From Pseudomonas sp. MAG733B (lineage in GTDB: Bacteria; Pseudomonadota; Gammaproteobacteria; Pseudomonadales; Pseudomonadaceae), in assembly GCF_036884845.1 (NCBI RefSeq), contig NZ_CP145732.1, positions 62,001 to 126,000 on the forward strand: a stretch of DNA of 64,000 nt, read 5' to 3'. Both the position numbers and the translations under genes were made by a program. Below, in pieces: positions 18,276 to 28,126 of the stretch. The notes beneath the pieces were generated by a model. It saw only the letters and a program-made list of their open reading frames with translations. It ran no database searches and had not been told where the DNA came from. The stretch's first letter is position 1; each line of letters opens with the position of its first letter.

Positions 18276-19223
18276 ATGAAAGGTTCCCCGTCGTTGTTGT
18301 TGGCCGCCCTGCTTAGCCTGCCGGTTCTGGCGCAAGCCGCCGAACCGGCCCAATGCAACACCGTAAACTTCTCCGATGTCGGCTGGACCGATATCACCGC
18401 GACTACCGCGACCACCAGCGTTGTCCTCAACGCCCTCGGCTACAAGACCAAGACCACCATGATTTCCGTTCCCGTGACCTACAAGTCCCTGGCCGACGGC
18501 AAGAACATGGACGTGTTCCTGGGTAACTGGATGCCGACCATGGAAAACGACATCAAGGCGTATCGCGATGCCGGCACCGTGGAAACCGTACGCACCAATC
18601 TGAAGGGTGCCAAGTACACCCTCGCCGTGCCACAAGCGCTGTACGACAAGGGGCTGCATGACTTCGCCGACATCGCCAAATTCAAGAAAGAACTCGACGG
18701 CAAGATCTATGGCATCGAGCCTGGCAACGACGGTAATCGCCTGATCCAGAGTATGATCGACAAGAACGCCTTCGGCCTTAAAGACGCCGGTTTCAAAGTG
18801 GTCGAGTCCAGCGAAGCCGGCATGCTGTCGCAGGTCGACCGCGCCCAGAAACGCGACACCGCCGTGGTCTTCCTCGGCTGGGCCCCCCACCCGATGAACA
18901 AGCGCTTCAAGATTCAGTACTTGACCGGTGGTGACGATTTCTTCGGCCCGGACTTCGGTGCCGCCACCGTGGCGACCAACACCCGCAAGGGTTACGCCGA
19001 GGAGTGCAGCAACGTCGGCCAGTTGCTGAAGAACCTGGAGTTCACCGTCGACATGGAAAGTGAACTGATGGGCAACATCCTGGACGACAAAATGAAGCCT
19101 GACGCGGCCGCCAAGGCCTGGCTGAAAAAGAATCCACAGGTGCTCGATACCTGGCTCGCTGGCGTGACCACCATTGACGGTAAACCAGGCCTGGAGGCCG
19201 TGAAAGCCAAACTGACGCCTTGA
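18276..19223 (+). CDS. cbcX: Choline/quaternary-amine binding protein CbcX
   Basis: Periplasmic binding component, 315 aa, of the CbcXWV ABC importer for choline, with betaine and carnitine entering via other binding proteins. The signal peptide MKGSPSLLLAALLSLPVLAQA precedes AEPAQCNTV. The mature protein has the aromatic-box-type start VNFSDVGWTDITATTATTSVVL and the shared motifs KIYGIEPG and [18 protein letters not shown] precedes ATG 18276; the longer frame upstream lacks this. cbcW follows after 77 bp containing a strong stem-loop. Confidence 0.92.
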   Translation: MKGSPSLLLAALLSLPVLAQAAEPAQCNTVNFSDVGWTDITATTATTSVVLNALGYKTKTTMISVPVTYKSLADGKNMDVFLGNWMPTMENDIKAYRDAGTVETVRTNLKGAKYTLAVPQALYDKGLHDFADIAKFKKELDGKIYGIEPGNDGNRLIQSMIDKNAFGLKDAGFKVVESSEAGMLSQVDRAQKRDTAVVFLGWAPHPMNKRFKIQYLTGGDDFFGPDFGAATVATNTRKGYAEECSNVGQLLKNLEFTVDMESELMGNILDDKMKPDAAAKAWLKKNPQVLDTWLAGVTTIDGKPGLEAVKAKLTP

Positions 19224-19243
19224 ATTAGGGAGCATCGCTTATG

Positions 19244-19265
19244 CCGGACGGCTCACGCCGTCCGG
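19244..19265 (+). other. Strong stem-loop between cbcX and cbcW
   Basis: CCGGACGGC pairs with GCCGTCCGG over a TCAC loop (9 bp, perfect). With only a loose T-rich stretch after it, it may stabilise the cbcX mRNA end or partly terminate, giving more binding protein than permease. Confidence 0.55.
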
Positions 19266-19300
19266 GCTGTTTATTTCCTTGCATGCGGACGTTCACTACC

Positions 19301-20146
19301 ATGCTGATTGATCAGAAAATACCTTTAGGCCAGTACATCGCAGGCTTCGTTGAATGGTTGACGCAACACGGCGCCAACACCTTCGACGCAATTGCCGTGT
19401 CACTGGAAACGATGATCCACGGCGTGACGTTTGCGCTGACCTGGTTCAACCCGCTGGTCTTGATCGGCCTGATCGCAATACTGGCGCACTTCATCCAGCG
19501 CAAATGGGGCCTGACCGCCTTCGTCATCGCTTCCTTTCTGCTGATCCTCAACCTGGGGTACTGGCAGGAAACCATGGAAACCCTCGCCCAGGTGTTGTTC
19601 GCCACCCTGGTCTGCGTGGTCATCGGCGTACCGTTGGGTATCGTCGCCGCGCACAAACCGATGTTCTACACCATGATGCGTCCGGTGCTCGATCTGATGC
19701 AGACCGTACCGACCTTCGTGTACCTCATTCCTACCCTGACCCTCTTCGGTCTCGGTGTGGTCCCGGGTCTGATCTCGACGGTGGTGTTCGCGATTGCCGC
19801 GCCCATCCGCCTGACCTACCTGGGCATCCGCGATGTTCCGCAAGAACTGATGGACGCCGGCAAGGCCTTCGGCTGCTCGCGCCGTCAGCTGCTCTCACGC
19901 ATCGAACTGCCCCACGCCATGCCAAGCATCGCGGCGGGCATCACCCAGTGCATCATGCTGTCGTTGTCGATGGTGGTGATCGCGGCACTGGTAGGCGCCG
20001 ATGGACTTGGCAAACCGGTGGTCAACGCACTGAACACTGCTGATATCGCCCTGGGCTTCGAAGCGGGCCTGGCGATCGTACTGCTGGCGATCATGCTCGA
20101 CCGTATCTGCAAACAACCCGACGCCAAAGTAGGGGGTGACGCATGA
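19301..20146 (+). CDS. cbcW: Choline ABC transporter permease CbcW
   Basis: Inner-membrane permease, 281 aa, of the OpuAB/ProW type with about six or seven membrane spans and the EAA-like loop (GIRDVPQELMDAGKAFGCSRRQLLSRIELPHAMP) that contacts the ATPase. The start is taken at ATG 19301 (MLIDQKIPLGQYIAGF), the family start; an ATG at 19283 is also in frame and neither has a strong ribosome binding site. The last four bases overlap cbcV (ATGA), so the two are translationally coupled. Confidence 0.9.
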   Translation: MLIDQKIPLGQYIAGFVEWLTQHGANTFDAIAVSLETMIHGVTFALTWFNPLVLIGLIAILAHFIQRKWGLTAFVIASFLLILNLGYWQETMETLAQVLFATLVCVVIGVPLGIVAAHKPMFYTMMRPVLDLMQTVPTFVYLIPTLTLFGLGVVPGLISTVVFAIAAPIRLTYLGIRDVPQELMDAGKAFGCSRRQLLSRIELPHAMPSIAAGITQCIMLSLSMVVIAALVGADGLGKPVVNALNTADIALGFEAGLAIVLLAIMLDRICKQPDAKVGGDA

Positions 20147-21321
20147 GCATAATTCGCTTTGAAGACGTCGACGTAATCTTCACCAAGGATCCGCGCGAAG
20201 CCCTGAAGCTTCTCGATCAAGGTTTGACCCGCAGCGAGATCCTGAAAAAGACCGGACAGATCGTTGGCGTGGAAAAGGCCAGCCTGGATGTCGAGAAAGG
20301 TGAAATCTGCGTACTGATGGGCTTGTCCGGCTCGGGCAAATCCAGCCTGCTGCGCTGCATCAACGGCCTCAACACCGTCAGCCGCGGCAAGCTGTTCGTC
20401 GAGCACGAAGGCAAGCAGATCAACATTGCTTCCTGTACCCCGGCCGAACTGAAAATGATGCGCACCAAGCGCATCGCCATGGTGTTCCAGAAGTTCGCCC
20501 TGATGCCTTGGCTGACGGTGCGCGAGAACATCAGTTTCGGTCTGGAAATGCAGGGTCGTCCGGAGAAGGAACGCAAGAAACTGGTCGATGAAAAACTCGA
20601 ACTGGTGGGCCTGACCCAATGGCGCAACAAGAAACCCGATGAGCTGTCCGGTGGTATGCAACAGCGTGTGGGCCTGGCCCGAGCGCTGGCGATGGACGCC
20701 GACATTCTGCTGATGGACGAACCGTTCTCGGCGCTCGACCCGCTGATCCGCCAAGGACTGCAGGACGAACTGCTGGAGCTGCAACGCAAGCTGAGCAAAA
20801 CCATCGTGTTCGTGAGCCACGACCTCGATGAAGCCCTGAAGCTCGGCAGTCGCATTGCGATCATGAAAGACGGTCGGATCATCCAGTACAGCAAGCCGGA
20901 AGAAATCGTGCTCAACCCGGCGGACGACTATGTGCGGACCTTCGTCGCTCACACCAACCCGCTGAACGTACTCTGCGGTCGCAGCCTGATGCGCACCCTG
21001 GACAACTGCAAACGCATCAACGGTTCGGTATGTCTCGATCCGGGTGGCGATTCGTGGCTGGACCTGGCGGAAGGCAACACCATCAAGGGCGCTCGTCAGA
21101 ACGGCTCTGCCCTGGACTTGCAGAACTGGGTACCGGGTCAGGCCGTTGAAGGCCTGGGTCGCAAACCGACACTGGTGGATTCAAACATCGGCATGCGCGA
21201 CGCGTTGCAGATTCGTTACCAGACCGGCAACAAGCTAGTGCTGCATGACAACAACCATGTGGTGGGGATTCTCGGCGACAGCGAGCTGTATCACGCGCTG
21301 CTCGGCAAGAACCTGGGGTAA
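20143..21321 (+). CDS. cbcV: Choline ABC transporter ATP-binding protein CbcV
   Basis: ATPase of the CbcXWV importer, 392 aa. Walker A is GLSGSGKSSLLRCINGL, the signature is LSGGMQQRVGLARALA, Walker B is ADILLMDEPFSALD, followed by the H-loop VFVSHDLDEALKLG. The C-terminal 120 residues form a CBS-like regulatory region as in OpuAA/ProV proteins, which sense ionic strength. It overlaps cbcW by 4 bp and ends at a clear terminator. Confidence 0.93.
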   Translation: MSIIRFEDVDVIFTKDPREALKLLDQGLTRSEILKKTGQIVGVEKASLDVEKGEICVLMGLSGSGKSSLLRCINGLNTVSRGKLFVEHEGKQINIASCTPAELKMMRTKRIAMVFQKFALMPWLTVRENISFGLEMQGRPEKERKKLVDEKLELVGLTQWRNKKPDELSGGMQQRVGLARALAMDADILLMDEPFSALDPLIRQGLQDELLELQRKLSKTIVFVSHDLDEALKLGSRIAIMKDGRIIQYSKPEEIVLNPADDYVRTFVAHTNPLNVLCGRSLMRTLDNCKRINGSVCLDPGGDSWLDLAEGNTIKGARQNGSALDLQNWVPGQAVEGLGRKPTLVDSNIGMRDALQIRYQTGNKLVLHDNNHVVGILGDSELYHALLGKNLG

Positions 21322-21335
21322 AAGGCAACAGACAC

Positions 21336-21366
21336 AAAAACGCCGCGAGAGGATCGCGGCGTTTTT
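21336..21366 (+). terminator. Terminator of the cbcXWV operon
   Basis: AACGCCGCGA pairs with TCGCGGCGTT over a short loop, followed by TTT. A-rich on the other side, so it may also serve betT. Confidence 0.85.
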
Positions 21367-21410
21367 GTTTATCGGGATATCGGGTAAAGCGGCTTCGATG
21401 CTTATGACCC

Positions 21411-21478
21411 CATCGCGAGCAAGCTCGGCTCCTACAGGATTTGCGAAGCTCTTGTAGGAGCAAGGCTTGCCCGCGATG
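21411..21478. repeat. REP palindrome pair
   Basis: CATCGCGAGCAAGCTCGGCTCCTACA faces TGTAGGAGCAAGGCTTGCCCGCGATG between the convergent cbcV and betT genes. Confidence 0.88.
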
Positions 21479-21523
21479 AAGCCGACGCGGTGCTTCAGAC
21501 TGAAACACCGCGCCACTCACACC

Positions 21524-23521
21524 TCAGCTATACACCCGGCCAAGGAGCTGCCGATGGCTTTCAAACTGATCGAGCACATCCCGCGTGATCTGATCCTGAG
21601 TGAAGCCCATCAGGTCGTAATCCTGGCTGCCGTTGTGCAGGTACACCTCGGCACGGTAGTAGCGCTGACGCGCTTCATCGGACTGCGCCGACTCGGTTGG
21701 CGTGGCCAGATAACCGTCCAGGCTGACTTCGTAGACAAACGGGTTGCCCTCTTCCATCTCGACCCGCACGCCCATGCAACGCTTGGACTTGCCCAGCAGC
21801 GTCTGCACTTCCAGGCCTTGAGCACGCATTTGCGTCGTCGCGTCCTGCAATGCCGGGCTCACATGCTTGTCCATGAAACGCTGGACCACAGACTGGCTCG
21901 GTTGCAGGTCCAGTTGCGTCAAACGCTCACTGAAACCACGACGACCGCGCGCCGCCAACTCCGCTTGCTCCTGTTCGATCTGCACGTCCTGGCGCATGGC
22001 CTTGTGCAAGCCGAACATGAAGAACACCAGCACCACCGAGAACGGCAGGCCGGCCAGCACCACCATGGTTTGCATGGCTTCGAAGTTACCGGCGAACAGC
22101 AGGCCGATGGTCACCAGGGTGATCACCGCCGACCAGAAAATCCGCAGCCAGTGCGGGGCGTCTTCGTCGACGTTGCCGCCCTTGCAGGAAAGATTGGCCA
22201 TCATCACCGCGCCGGAATCCGCCGGGGTCAGGAACAGCACGAAACCAACGAAAATCGACACGCCGATCACAACCTTCGACGCCGGGTAATGCTCAAGCAA
22301 CTGGTAGATCGCCATGGACGGCTGTTCCAGCGCCGTTTTCCCAAGCTCCACCGCCCCGTGGTTCATCACCAGGTCCAGGGCCGAGTTACCGAAGATCGAC
22401 AGCCACGCCAGGGTGAAGCCCAGCGGGATCAGCAGCACGCCGGCCACCAGTTCACGCACCGTACGGCCACGGGAAATACGCGCGATGAACATGCCTACGA
22501 ATGGCGCCCAGGAAATCCACCAGGCCCAGTAGAACAGCGTCCACAGGCCCAACCAGCGGTCAGACTTCTCACTGTCGCCTTCGTACACATAGAGGTCGAA
22601 AGTCTTCAGCACCACGCCGTTCAGGTAGTCACCGACGTTCTGCACGAAGCCGTTGAGCAAGTGCAGGGTCGGGCCGAACAGCAGCACGAAAATCAGCAGG
22701 CCGCTGAACAGCACGATGTTCAGGTTGGACAGACGGCGAATGCCGTTTTCCACGCCCGACACGGCAGCGATGGTCGCCACGGTGCTCATCACGATGATCA
22801 CGATCAGCAGGTTGGTGTTGCTGTGTTCCATGCCGAACAGGTTTTCAAGGCCCGACGACACTTGCAGCGAACCAATCCCCAGGTTGGTCACCAGACCCAG
22901 CAGGGTCACGAACATGCCAAAGCCGTCTACCGCATGACCGGCCGCGCCTTTGACCCAGCGCTCGCCCACCAGCGGATACAGCGCCGAACGCAACGCCAGC
23001 GGCTGGTTATGACGGTAAGCAAAGTAGGCAACGGCCAGACCGACCAATGCGTAGATCGCCCAGCCGTGCAGGCCCCAGTGCAGGAATGTCAGCTGCACCG
23101 CCTGACGGGCGGCAAGATTGCTGCCGGCCACGCCTTCCGGCGGATTGAAGTAGTGGTCCAGCGGTTCAGAAGCACCGAAGTACAGCAACGAAATGCCGAT
23201 ACCCGACGAAAACAGCATCCCCGCCCAGGCGCCGTAGCTGAAGTCCGGGGTGTCGTCCTTGCTGCCCAGTTTCAGTTTGCCGTAAGACGAAAACGCCAGC
23301 CCGACCACGAAAATCAGATAGGCGGCAATCACCACCATGTAGTACCAGCCGAAGCTGCGGGACAACCAGGCCTGAGCCGTACCCAGCATTCTGCCGGCCT
23401 CTTGCGGGGCGATGATCAGAATGGCGGTCAACAACAGAATCAACGCGGTAGAGGTGTAGAACACCCAACCGTTGACCGTCACCTTCTCGGGTGGGGTCTT
23501 TATTAGCGAGGCAGAACTCAT
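21524..23521 (-). CDS. betT: High-affinity choline transporter BetT (BCCT family)
   Basis: Proton- or sodium-coupled choline uptake, 665 aa, with 12 predicted membrane helices. Family motifs are GMLFSSGIGISLLYFGASEP and the tryptophan-rich segment FYWAWWISWAPFVGMFIARI. A cytoplasmic C-terminal tail of about 150 residues after the last helix is the osmosensing region seen in BetT. It diverges from betI across 323 bp that contain a BetI operator. A REP pair and the cbcV terminator lie behind it. Confidence 0.93.
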   Translation of the reverse strand: MSSASLIKTPPEKVTVNGWVFYTSTALILLLTAILIIAPQEAGRMLGTAQAWLSRSFGWYYMVVIAAYLIFVVGLAFSSYGKLKLGSKDDTPDFSYGAWAGMLFSSGIGISLLYFGASEPLDHYFNPPEGVAGSNLAARQAVQLTFLHWGLHGWAIYALVGLAVAYFAYRHNQPLALRSALYPLVGERWVKGAAGHAVDGFGMFVTLLGLVTNLGIGSLQVSSGLENLFGMEHSNTNLLIVIIVMSTVATIAAVSGVENGIRRLSNLNIVLFSGLLIFVLLFGPTLHLLNGFVQNVGDYLNGVVLKTFDLYVYEGDSEKSDRWLGLWTLFYWAWWISWAPFVGMFIARISRGRTVRELVAGVLLIPLGFTLAWLSIFGNSALDLVMNHGAVELGKTALEQPSMAIYQLLEHYPASKVVIGVSIFVGFVLFLTPADSGAVMMANLSCKGGNVDEDAPHWLRIFWSAVITLVTIGLLFAGNFEAMQTMVVLAGLPFSVVLVFFMFGLHKAMRQDVQIEQEQAELAARGRRGFSERLTQLDLQPSQSVVQRFMDKHVSPALQDATTQMRAQGLEVQTLLGKSKRCMGVRVEMEEGNPFVYEVSLDGYLATPTESAQSDEARQRYYRAEVYLHNGSQDYDLMGFTQDQITRDVLDQFESHRQLLGRVYS

Positions 23522-23754
23522 GGCACAGATGCTCCGGGCAGTGCGAGAGAAGAACGCAAGACAAACGTGTTACCCGACCAATCGGTTAGTGGGCAGCCGA
23601 CCAGCGGGTGATATAAAGACACCCCGAAAAAAGCCCGAAAGCCTGAAGCGCCGTGGCGCGTAGGTTTCGAGCATTTTCGGAAGTCGATTTTTTCGCCGCA
23701 ACCTGTAGGAAAAATCTGTTGATAGCGACGATTTGTCGCAGATCTTATTCTTTG

Positions 23755-23774
23755 TTGATTGAACGTTCAATCAA
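23755..23774. promoter_or_regulatory. BetI operator (perfect palindrome)
   Basis: TTGATTGAAC and GTTCAATCAA form a perfect 20-bp inverted repeat, 70 bp before betI and 233 bp before betT. It matches the ATTGnACGTnCAAT core known for BetI operators. The rest of the 23522-23844 gap shows no other firm feature. Confidence 0.8.
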
Positions 23775-23844
23775 AACAAAATAGACTGGCCCACAAGCCG
23801 ATAGACGTTCTACGTCTGCCGGAAGGCCTAAGGAGATGTGCAAG

Positions 23845-24438
23845 ATGCCCAAGGTCGGTATGCAACCCATCCGCCGCCAGCAATTGATCGAAGCCACTTT
23901 GCAGGCCGTCGATCAGGTCGGAATGGGGGACGCCAGCATTGCGCTGATCGCCCGTTTGGCCGGTGTCTCGAACGGCATCATCAGTCACTATTTTCAGGAC
24001 AAGAACGGCCTGATTGCCGCCACCATGGGGTACTTGATGACTGTGCTGAGCGAGAACGTCACCGCGCGCCGACTGGCGCTGACAGATGACAGCCCGCGGG
24101 CGCATCTGCAGGTGATCATCGAAGGCAACTTCGACGCCAGCCAGGTCAACGGCCCGGCAATGAAAACCTGGCTGGCCTTCTGGGCCACCAGCATGCACCA
24201 GCCGTCTTTGCACAGGTTGCAGCGGATCAACGATCACCGTCTGTATTCCAACCTGTGCTGCCAGTTCCGCCGTGTGCTGCCGCTCGATGATGCGCGCAGC
24301 GCCGCCCGGGGCCTGGCAGCGTTGATTGACGGTTTGTGGTTGCGCGGCGCGCTGTCGGGAGATGCTTTCGACACTGAGCAAGCGCAACAGATCGCTTACG
24401 AATACATGGATTTCCAACTGGCCAAGCGGGTGAGTTAG
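23845..24438 (+). CDS. betI: Choline-responsive TetR-family repressor BetI
   Basis: Repressor of the bet genes released by choline, 197 aa. The TetR helix-turn-helix is at residues 8-55 ([40 protein letters not shown], read in two parts), with a helical ligand domain after it. An ATG at 23836 sits directly on the AAGGAG; ATG 23845 is 9 bp from it and is the better start. betB follows after 62 bp. Autoregulation through the 23755 palindrome is expected. Confidence 0.93.
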   Translation: MPKVGMQPIRRQQLIEATLQAVDQVGMGDASIALIARLAGVSNGIISHYFQDKNGLIAATMGYLMTVLSENVTARRLALTDDSPRAHLQVIIEGNFDASQVNGPAMKTWLAFWATSMHQPSLHRLQRINDHRLYSNLCCQFRRVLPLDDARSAARGLAALIDGLWLRGALSGDAFDTEQAQQIAYEYMDFQLAKRVS

Positions 24439-24500
24439 AGCACACACAGAACGCTCAACCACCGGACCGTGCCAACCACTTATGCTCTTGCGAGGACTTT

Positions 24501-25973
24501 ATGGCCCGTTTCGAATTGCAAAAACTCTACATCGATGGTGCTTACAGCGACGCCAGCAGCGACGCCACTTTCGAAGCCATCAACCCGGCTAACGGTGAAG
24601 TCCTCGCAAAAGTACAACGCGCAACCTTCGACGACGTCGAGCGCGCCGTCGTCAGCGCCGAAAAGGGCCAGAAAATCTGGGCCGCCATGACCGCCATGGA
24701 GCGTTCGCGCATCCTGCGTCGCGCCGTGGAAATCCTGCGCGAGCGCAACGACGAACTGGCCGCCCTGGAAACCCTGGACACCGGTAAATCGTTCTCCGAA
24801 ACCAAGTACGTCGACATCGTTACCGGCGCTGACGTGCTGGAATACTACGCAGGCCTGGTGCCGGCCATCGAAGGCGAGCAGATTCCGCTGCGCACCACGT
24901 CGTTCGTCTACACCCGTCGCGAGCCGCTGGGCGTCGTGGCCGGTATCGGCGCGTGGAACTATCCGATCCAGATCGCCCTGTGGAAATCCGCACCGGCCCT
25001 GGCGGCCGGTAACGCGATGATCTTCAAGCCAAGCGAAGTCACCTCGCTGACCACCCTGAAGCTGGCCGAGATCTACACCGAAGCCGGCCTGCCAAACGGC
25101 GTGTTCAACGTCCTGACCGGCAGCGGCCGCGAAGTCGGCACTTGGCTGACCGAGCACCCGCGCATCGAGAAGATCTCGTTCACCGGCGGCACCGACACCG
25201 GCAAGAAAGTCATGGCCAGCGCTTCGGCTTCGTCGCTCAAAGACGTGACCATGGAACTGGGCGGCAAATCCCCGCTGATCATCTGCGACGACGCCGACCT
25301 CGATCGCGCCGCCGACACCGCGATGATGGCCAACTTCTACAGCTCCGGCCAGGTCTGCACCAACGGCACTCGCGTGTTCGTACCGGCTCACCTGAAAGCC
25401 GCTTTCGAAGCAAAGATCGCTGAGCGCGTTGCTCGCATCCGCATCGGTAACCCGGAAGACGAAAACACCAACTTCGGTCCGCTGGTCAGCTTCGCACACA
25501 TGGAAAGCGTGCTGGGCTACATCGCCAAGGGCAAGGAAGAAGGCGCACGCGTTCTGTGCGGCGGCGAGCGTCTGACCGACGGCGAATTCGGCAAAGGCGC
25601 CTTCGTCGCGCCGACCGTGTTCACCGATTGCACCGACGACATGACCATCGTCCGTGAAGAAATCTTTGGCCCGGTGATGGCAATCCTGTCGTACGAAACC
25701 GAGGAAGAAGTGATCCGCCGCGCCAACGACACCGACTTCGGCCTGGCCGCCGGTATCGTCACCAAGGATCTGAACCGCGCGCACCGCGTGATTCATCAGC
25801 TGGAAGCCGGTATCTGCTGGATCAACGCCTGGGGCGAGTCCGACGCCAAGATGCCGGTCGGCGGCTACAAGCAGTCGGGTGTCGGCCGTGAGAACGGCAT
25901 CAGCTCGCTGAACAACTTCACCCGCATCAAATCGGTACAGGTCGAACTGGGCGATTACGTCTCGGTGTTCTGA
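24501..25973 (+). CDS. betB: Betaine aldehyde dehydrogenase BetB
   Basis: Oxidises betaine aldehyde to glycine betaine with NAD(P), 490 aa, cytoplasmic. Active-site Glu lies in [16 protein letters not shown] and the catalytic Cys in [13 protein letters not shown]; the NAD motif [11 protein letters not shown] is present. Length is usual. A 219-bp gap with a long REP-type repeat separates it from betA, yet the order betI-betB-betA indicates one transcription unit. Confidence 0.95.
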   Translation: MARFELQKLYIDGAYSDASSDATFEAINPANGEVLAKVQRATFDDVERAVVSAEKGQKIWAAMTAMERSRILRRAVEILRERNDELAALETLDTGKSFSETKYVDIVTGADVLEYYAGLVPAIEGEQIPLRTTSFVYTRREPLGVVAGIGAWNYPIQIALWKSAPALAAGNAMIFKPSEVTSLTTLKLAEIYTEAGLPNGVFNVLTGSGREVGTWLTEHPRIEKISFTGGTDTGKKVMASASASSLKDVTMELGGKSPLIICDDADLDRAADTAMMANFYSSGQVCTNGTRVFVPAHLKAAFEAKIAERVARIRIGNPEDENTNFGPLVSFAHMESVLGYIAKGKEEGARVLCGGERLTDGEFGKGAFVAPTVFTDCTDDMTIVREEIFGPVMAILSYETEEEVIRRANDTDFGLAAGIVTKDLNRAHRVIHQLEAGICWINAWGESDAKMPVGGYKQSGVGRENGISSLNNFTRIKSVQVELGDYVSVF

Positions 25974-26006
25974 TCTGACGCAGAACCTGAGGTTTGGGGG
26001 CCTTTT

Positions 26007-26139
26007 GTGGCGAGGGAGCTTGCTCCCGCTGGGCTGCGAAGCGGCCCCAATCCCAGGTTCCGCTTTCATTCAGACAGAACTCGGTCGCTGATTTGCGACT
26101 GCTGCGCAGCCGAGCGGGAGCAAGCTCCCTCGCCACAGT
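26007..26139. repeat. Long REP-type inverted repeat, copy 2 of 4
   Basis: Outer arms GTGGCGAGGGAGCTTGCTCC and the inverse lie between betB and betA. This copy is inside an operon, unlike copy 1. Confidence 0.9.
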
Positions 26140-26192
26140 GAGTGACAGCTCGGCGACCGCGACCTGAACCAACTTCAAAGAGGGTGCATTCA

Positions 26193-27896
26193 ATGTCCCA
26201 AGTATTCGATTACATCATCATCGGTGCCGGCTCGGCCGGTAACACCCTGGCGACCCGTCTGACTGAAGACGCAGGCGTCACCGTCCTGCTGCTCGAAGCG
26301 GGCGGCCCGGACTACCGTTTCGACTTCCGCACGCAAATGCCTGCGGCGCTGGCATTCCCGCTGCAAGGCCGTCGCTACAATTGGGCCTACGAAACCGATG
26401 CCGAGCCACACATGGACGGTCGTCGCATGGAGTGCGGTCGCGGCAAGGGCCTCGGTGGTTCCTCGCTGATCAACGGCATGTGCTACATCCGCGGCAACGC
26501 CATGGACTACGACGGCTGGGCGAAACTGCCAGGCCTGGAAGACTGGTCGTACCTCGATTGCCTGCCGTATTTCCGCAAAGCGGAAACCCGCGACATCGGC
26601 CCGAACGATTACCACGGTGGCGAAGGCCCGGTCAGCGTAACCACGCCGAAAGCCGGCAACAATCCGCTGTTCCACGCCATGGTTGAAGCCGGCGTGCAGG
26701 CCGGTTACCCGCGCACCGAAGACTTGAACGGCTACCAGCAGGAAGGCTTCGGCCCGATGGACCGCACCGTAACGCCGAAAGGTCGTCGTGCCTCCACCGC
26801 CCGTGGTTACCTGGACGTCGCCAAGAAACGTTCGACCCTGACCATCGTCACCCACGCCCTGACCGACAAGATCCTGTTCGACGGCAAGCGTGCGGTCGGC
26901 GTGCGTTACCTGGTTGGCGACGCTGAAGAGCGTGTCGAAGTCAAAGCGCGCAAGGAAGTGCTGTTGTGCTCCGGCGCCATCGCTTCGCCGCAGATCCTGC
27001 AACGCTCCGGCGTCGGCCCGGCCGAATTGCTGAACAAGCTCGACATTCCGGTGGTCCACGACCTACCGGGCGTCGGTGAAAACCTGCAGGATCACCTTGA
27101 GCTGTACCTGCAATACGCGTGCACCCAACCGGTCTCGCTGTACCCGTCGCTGCTCTGGTACAACCAGCCGGCCATCGGCGCCGAGTGGCTGTTCAACGGC
27201 ACCGGCATCGGCGCCAGCAACCAGTTCGAAGCCGGCGGCTTCATCCGTACCCGTCCGGAATTCGAATGGCCGAACATCCAGTACCACTTCCTGCCGGTAG
27301 CGATTAACTACAACGGCAGTAACGGTGTGAAAGAGCACGGCTTCCAGGCGCACATGGGTTCCATGCGTTCGCCAAGCCGCGGGCGCATCCAGGCCAAGTC
27401 GAAAGACCCGCGCCAGCACCCGAGCATCCTGTTCAACTACATGGCCACCGAGCAGGACTGGCAGGAATTCCGCGACGGCATCCGCCTGACCCGTGAAATC
27501 ATGCAGCAACCTGCACTGGACGCCTTCCGTGGTCGCGAGATAAGCCCGGGCATCGACGTGCAATCCGATGAGCAGTTGGACAAGTTCATCCGCGAACACG
27601 CCGAAACCGCGTTCCACCCGTCCTGCTCGTGCAAGATGGGCACCGACGAGATGGCCGTGGTCGATGGCGAAGGTCGCGTGCACGGCATGCAAGGCCTGCG
27701 CGTGGTCGATGCCTCGATCATGCCGATCATCACCACCGGCAACCTGAATGCACCGACGATCATGATGGCCGAGAAAATCGCCGACAAGATCCGTGGCCGC
27801 CAGCCGTTGCCGCGCAGCAAGGCCGACTACTACGTAGCAGGCGATGCGCCGGTGAAGGGCAAGCCGATGCGGGAAGTGGGTCTGACTGCTCACTAA
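26193..27896 (+). CDS. betA: Choline dehydrogenase BetA
   Basis: GMC-family FAD oxidoreductase, 567 aa, oxidising choline to betaine aldehyde, membrane-associated. The FAD-binding start is [21 protein letters not shown], the first GMC signature is [20 protein letters not shown], and the active-site His is in [14 protein letters not shown]. The frame extends upstream, but ATG 26193, 7 bp after AAAGAGGG, gives the family start [12 protein letters not shown] clean terminator follows. Confidence 0.95.
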   Translation: MSQVFDYIIIGAGSAGNTLATRLTEDAGVTVLLLEAGGPDYRFDFRTQMPAALAFPLQGRRYNWAYETDAEPHMDGRRMECGRGKGLGGSSLINGMCYIRGNAMDYDGWAKLPGLEDWSYLDCLPYFRKAETRDIGPNDYHGGEGPVSVTTPKAGNNPLFHAMVEAGVQAGYPRTEDLNGYQQEGFGPMDRTVTPKGRRASTARGYLDVAKKRSTLTIVTHALTDKILFDGKRAVGVRYLVGDAEERVEVKARKEVLLCSGAIASPQILQRSGVGPAELLNKLDIPVVHDLPGVGENLQDHLELYLQYACTQPVSLYPSLLWYNQPAIGAEWLFNGTGIGASNQFEAGGFIRTRPEFEWPNIQYHFLPVAINYNGSNGVKEHGFQAHMGSMRSPSRGRIQAKSKDPRQHPSILFNYMATEQDWQEFRDGIRLTREIMQQPALDAFRGREISPGIDVQSDEQLDKFIREHAETAFHPSCSCKMGTDEMAVVDGEGRVHGMQGLRVVDASIMPIITTGNLNAPTIMMAEKIADKIRGRQPLPRSKADYYVAGDAPVKGKPMREVGLTAH

Positions 27897-27919
27897 TAAT
27901 CAGCGCCCTTGCTTCAATC

Positions 27920-27955
27920 AAAACCGCCAACCTTTATGGGTTGGCGGTTTTTTTT
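27920..27955 (+). terminator. Terminator after betA
   Basis: AACCGCCAACC pairs with GGGTTGGCGGTT over a 5-nt loop, followed by eight T. The rest of the gap to 28126 is AT-rich with no other clear signal. Confidence 0.92.
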
Positions 27956-28126
27956 GGCTAACACAAACTCCGCACACCGAACAACAATCCTCACACCCAG
28001 TAACTAAAATCAAACAATACACTTAAACAAAACTCGTAACACTTGTATCCCCACGAACTTGATGACCTCCATTAATATCCGCGCCGCGCTTCAGCCAGAT
28101 AAAAATAATTTCAATGGAGACCCAAA

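Noticed and set aside
21467..23506. A 679-codon open frame on the plus strand
   Set aside because: It is antisense to betT, with a Gln/His/Arg-rich translation and no motif.
23573..23588. Second BetI-like site (CCGACCAATCGGTT) near betT
   Set aside because: Only a short imperfect dyad, with a weak match to the ATTGnACGT core.
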